Below, one piece after another: positions 5,625-6,726 of a DNA stretch of 6,726 nt. How positions within the stretch are numbered: the stretch's first letter is position 1; the number at the start of each line of letters is the position of its first letter. The notes under the pieces are model-generated. The model saw nothing but the letters and a program-made list of their open reading frames with translations. It had not been told where the DNA came from and made no database searches. The position numbers were made by a program, and so were the translations under genes. The stretch lies in the NCBI GenBank assembly GCA_027058735.1, contig JALURZ010000012.1, forward strand, positions 1 to 6,726. The letters are read 5' to 3'. This stretch comes from Hyphomicrobiales bacterium. Its GTDB lineage: Bacteria > Pseudomonadota > Alphaproteobacteria > Rhizobiales > JALURZ01.

Positions 5625-5789
5625 AACCTCATCTCCCCTTGCCGCACGATAGCAAAGCCGCACGCACAGGCAATACTACAGTTTATGGACTATTCCGGGC
5701 AAAACACGTTTGTACAATCACGCAAATCAGATGCGCCCGACACAATCCGCAGCATCTGCGCCGGGGTCAGTTTTCAAGGGAGAAGCAGC
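5625..5789. promoter_or_regulatory. Divergent promoter region between HxlR regulator and methyltransferase
   Basis: A 165-base gap, locally AT-richer between about 5670 and 5730. For the regulator (minus strand) TTGCCC (5702-5697) and TAGTAT (5678-5673) are 18 bases apart. For the methyltransferase (plus strand) TACAAT at 5713-5718 is a good -10 candidate but has no convincing -35. It overlaps the small palindrome TTGTACAA (5710-5717), a possible operator half or core. Assignment to HxlR control is inference from layout. Confidence 0.4.
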
Positions 5790-6590
5790 ATGAAAGCAGC
5801 CGAAAAAGGTCAGGTGACCAAGAGCGCAGCGGACATATATGACGAGTTTTTTGTTCCTGCGCTGTTCCGGCAATGGACAGCCCGCGTGTCGAAGGCGGCG
5901 GGCGTGAACGCCGGTGAACGGGTCCTCGACGTCGCCTGCGGCACCGGTGCGTTGGCACAAGAGGCCTGGGCAAGCGTCAGGCCCGGCGGTGCGGTTGTCG
6001 GCGTCGATATCAACGAGCGCATGCTGGCGGTTGCGCGCCGCAAGCTGCCCGAAATCGACTGGCGGCAGGCGCCGGCCGAAGCCCTGCCGTTCGAAGATTG
6101 CTCGTTTGACGCGGTCATAAGCCAGTTCGGCCTGATGTTCTTTGAGGACCGGGTCAAGGCATTGCGGGAAATGTGGCGGGTCCTGCGGCCCGGCGGCCGG
6201 CTGGCTGTGGCGGTGTGGGACAGGCTGGAAAACTCGCCCGGCTATGTTGCCGTTACGGCTTTGCTGCAACGGATGTTCGGCGACAGCGCGGCCGAAGCAA
6301 TGCGTGCGCCCTTCAACCTGGGCGACACGGAAACCCTGCTGCCACTTTTCGCGGCTGCGAACATCCCCGACATACAGCTCAGCACAATGGACGGCACGGC
6401 ACGATTTCCCTCAATTGAATCCTGGGTACATACAGACATAAAGGGATGGACCCTTGCGGACATGATTGACGACAAGCAGTACAGGGCGCTCCAGCGCGAG
6501 GCGCACCGGGAACTGGAGGGCTTTGCGCAAGAAGACGGCAGCGTACGGTTTTGTTCTCCGGCGCATATCGTCACCGCTGTCAGGCTCTGA
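5790..6590 (+). CDS. Class I SAM-dependent methyltransferase (UbiE/Methyltransf_11-like)
   Basis: A 266-residue soluble protein with the Rossmann-type methyltransferase core: motif I VLDVACGTGALA (45-56), the acidic end of strand 2 in GVDINERMLAVAR (71-83, D73 expected to bind the ribose of SAM), APAEALPFEDCSFDAVIS (94-111), and the post-core motif MWRVLRPGGRLAVAVWD (128-144). The C-terminal half (150-266) is the variable substrate-recognition part, so the acceptor is unknown; relatives methylate quinones, lipids or small secondary metabolites. ATG 5790 is chosen because AAGGGAGA (5777-5784) precedes it by five bases. An in-frame upstream start at 5685 would add 35 residues that lie in the promoter region and do not resemble the family. 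It is divergent from the HxlR-type gene, which probably represses it. Confidence 0.88.
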   Translation: MKAAEKGQVTKSAADIYDEFFVPALFRQWTARVSKAAGVNAGERVLDVACGTGALAQEAWASVRPGGAVVGVDINERMLAVARRKLPEIDWRQAPAEALPFEDCSFDAVISQFGLMFFEDRVKALREMWRVLRPGGRLAVAVWDRLENSPGYVAVTALLQRMFGDSAAEAMRAPFNLGDTETLLPLFAAANIPDIQLSTMDGTARFPSIESWVHTDIKGWTLADMIDDKQYRALQREAHRELEGFAQEDGSVRFCSPAHIVTAVRL

Positions 6591-6726
6591 TTGCCCGGTT
6601 CCATCGCCCTGGTGATGGTGTCGAGACCGCAAACGTCCGTGCTCGTATGCACCACGGCCGGCCCGCGCGATCCGCCCGCCAATCCATCATTTCAATATGC
6701 GCGAAAGACAACAGGGATCGTTCAGC
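6591..6726. other. Right-end region with no supported gene; small hairpin
   Basis: Just after the methyltransferase stop, CCATCGC (6601-6607) pairs with GTGATGG (6612-6618) around CCTG, with one G-T wobble. The position suits a terminator, but no T-tract follows. The remaining bases stay open in one plus and one minus frame for about 45 codons to the edge; neither translation resembles a known family or has a clear ribosome-binding site, so no gene is called. Confidence 0.3.

Noticed and set aside
5625..5663. Upstream GTG start for the HxlR gene
   Set aside because: It would add atypical residues and has no ribosome-binding site. The TTG at 5624 gives the canonical HxlR N-terminus and a good site.
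5685..5789. Upstream in-frame start for the methyltransferase
   Set aside because: The added 35 residues fall in the divergent promoter region and lack family similarity, whereas the start at 5790 has a well-placed AAGGGAGA.
6411..6420. TCAATTGAAT inside the methyltransferase gene, resembling the putative ArsR operator
   Set aside because: It matches only part of the 14-bp palindrome and lies deep in coding sequence with no promoter nearby; chance is the simpler explanation.
6242..6682. Minus-strand open frame (146 codons) at the right end
   Set aside because: It mostly overlaps the methyltransferase on the opposite strand, has no recognisable motif and no convincing ribosome-binding site.

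Overview
The window looks like a chromosomal segment of a GC-rich proteobacterium, most likely an alphaproteobacterium. This rests on base composition, short intergenic gaps, GTG and TTG starts and the family mix, so the lineage is inference. I see seven protein-coding genes: six complete and one cut by the left edge. There are no RNA genes, CRISPR arrays or insertion sequences.

Left part (1-1601): a minus-strand pair, a DinB-superfamily protein followed by a YdhR-type small monooxygenase-like protein (partial), is divergent from a plus-strand ArsR-type repressor fused to a rhodanese domain. The AT-rich gap between them carries a good sigma-70-like promoter for the regulator. Its -35 box lies inside a perfect 14-bp palindrome, so autoregulation and control of the dinB side are plausible.

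Centre (1634-4708): a tight minus-strand operon encodes a CuA-bearing oxidase subunit II, a 12-helix heme-copper oxidase subunit I, and a membrane-anchored, Met-rich cupredoxin. Subunit I keeps all six histidine ligands and the active-site tyrosine. It lacks the D- and K-channel residues of ordinary A-type cytochrome c oxidases, and it lines up without gaps from helix VI to VIII with the ba3 (B-type) enzyme as I remember that sequence. It is therefore a divergent oxidase, or possibly an NO reductase of the sNOR kind. The cupredoxin has a regular MxM-GG motif and an exact 60-bp in-frame tandem duplication. The three products could form an electron chain (cupredoxin, CuA, heme/CuB), or the cupredoxin could handle copper for the enzyme. 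No subunit III, SCO or heme-synthase gene lies in the window.

Right part (4896-6590): an HxlR-type regulator with an SCP2-like C-terminal domain, probably starting at TTG, is divergent from a class I SAM-dependent methyltransferase. This is a common repressor/target layout. The last 136 bases hold a small hairpin and no gene I can support.

The most interesting items are the divergent oxidase with its dedicated Met-rich cupredoxin, and the ArsR-rhodanese fusion, which lacks the usual metal-sensing cysteines and looks suited to sensing sulfane sulfur.
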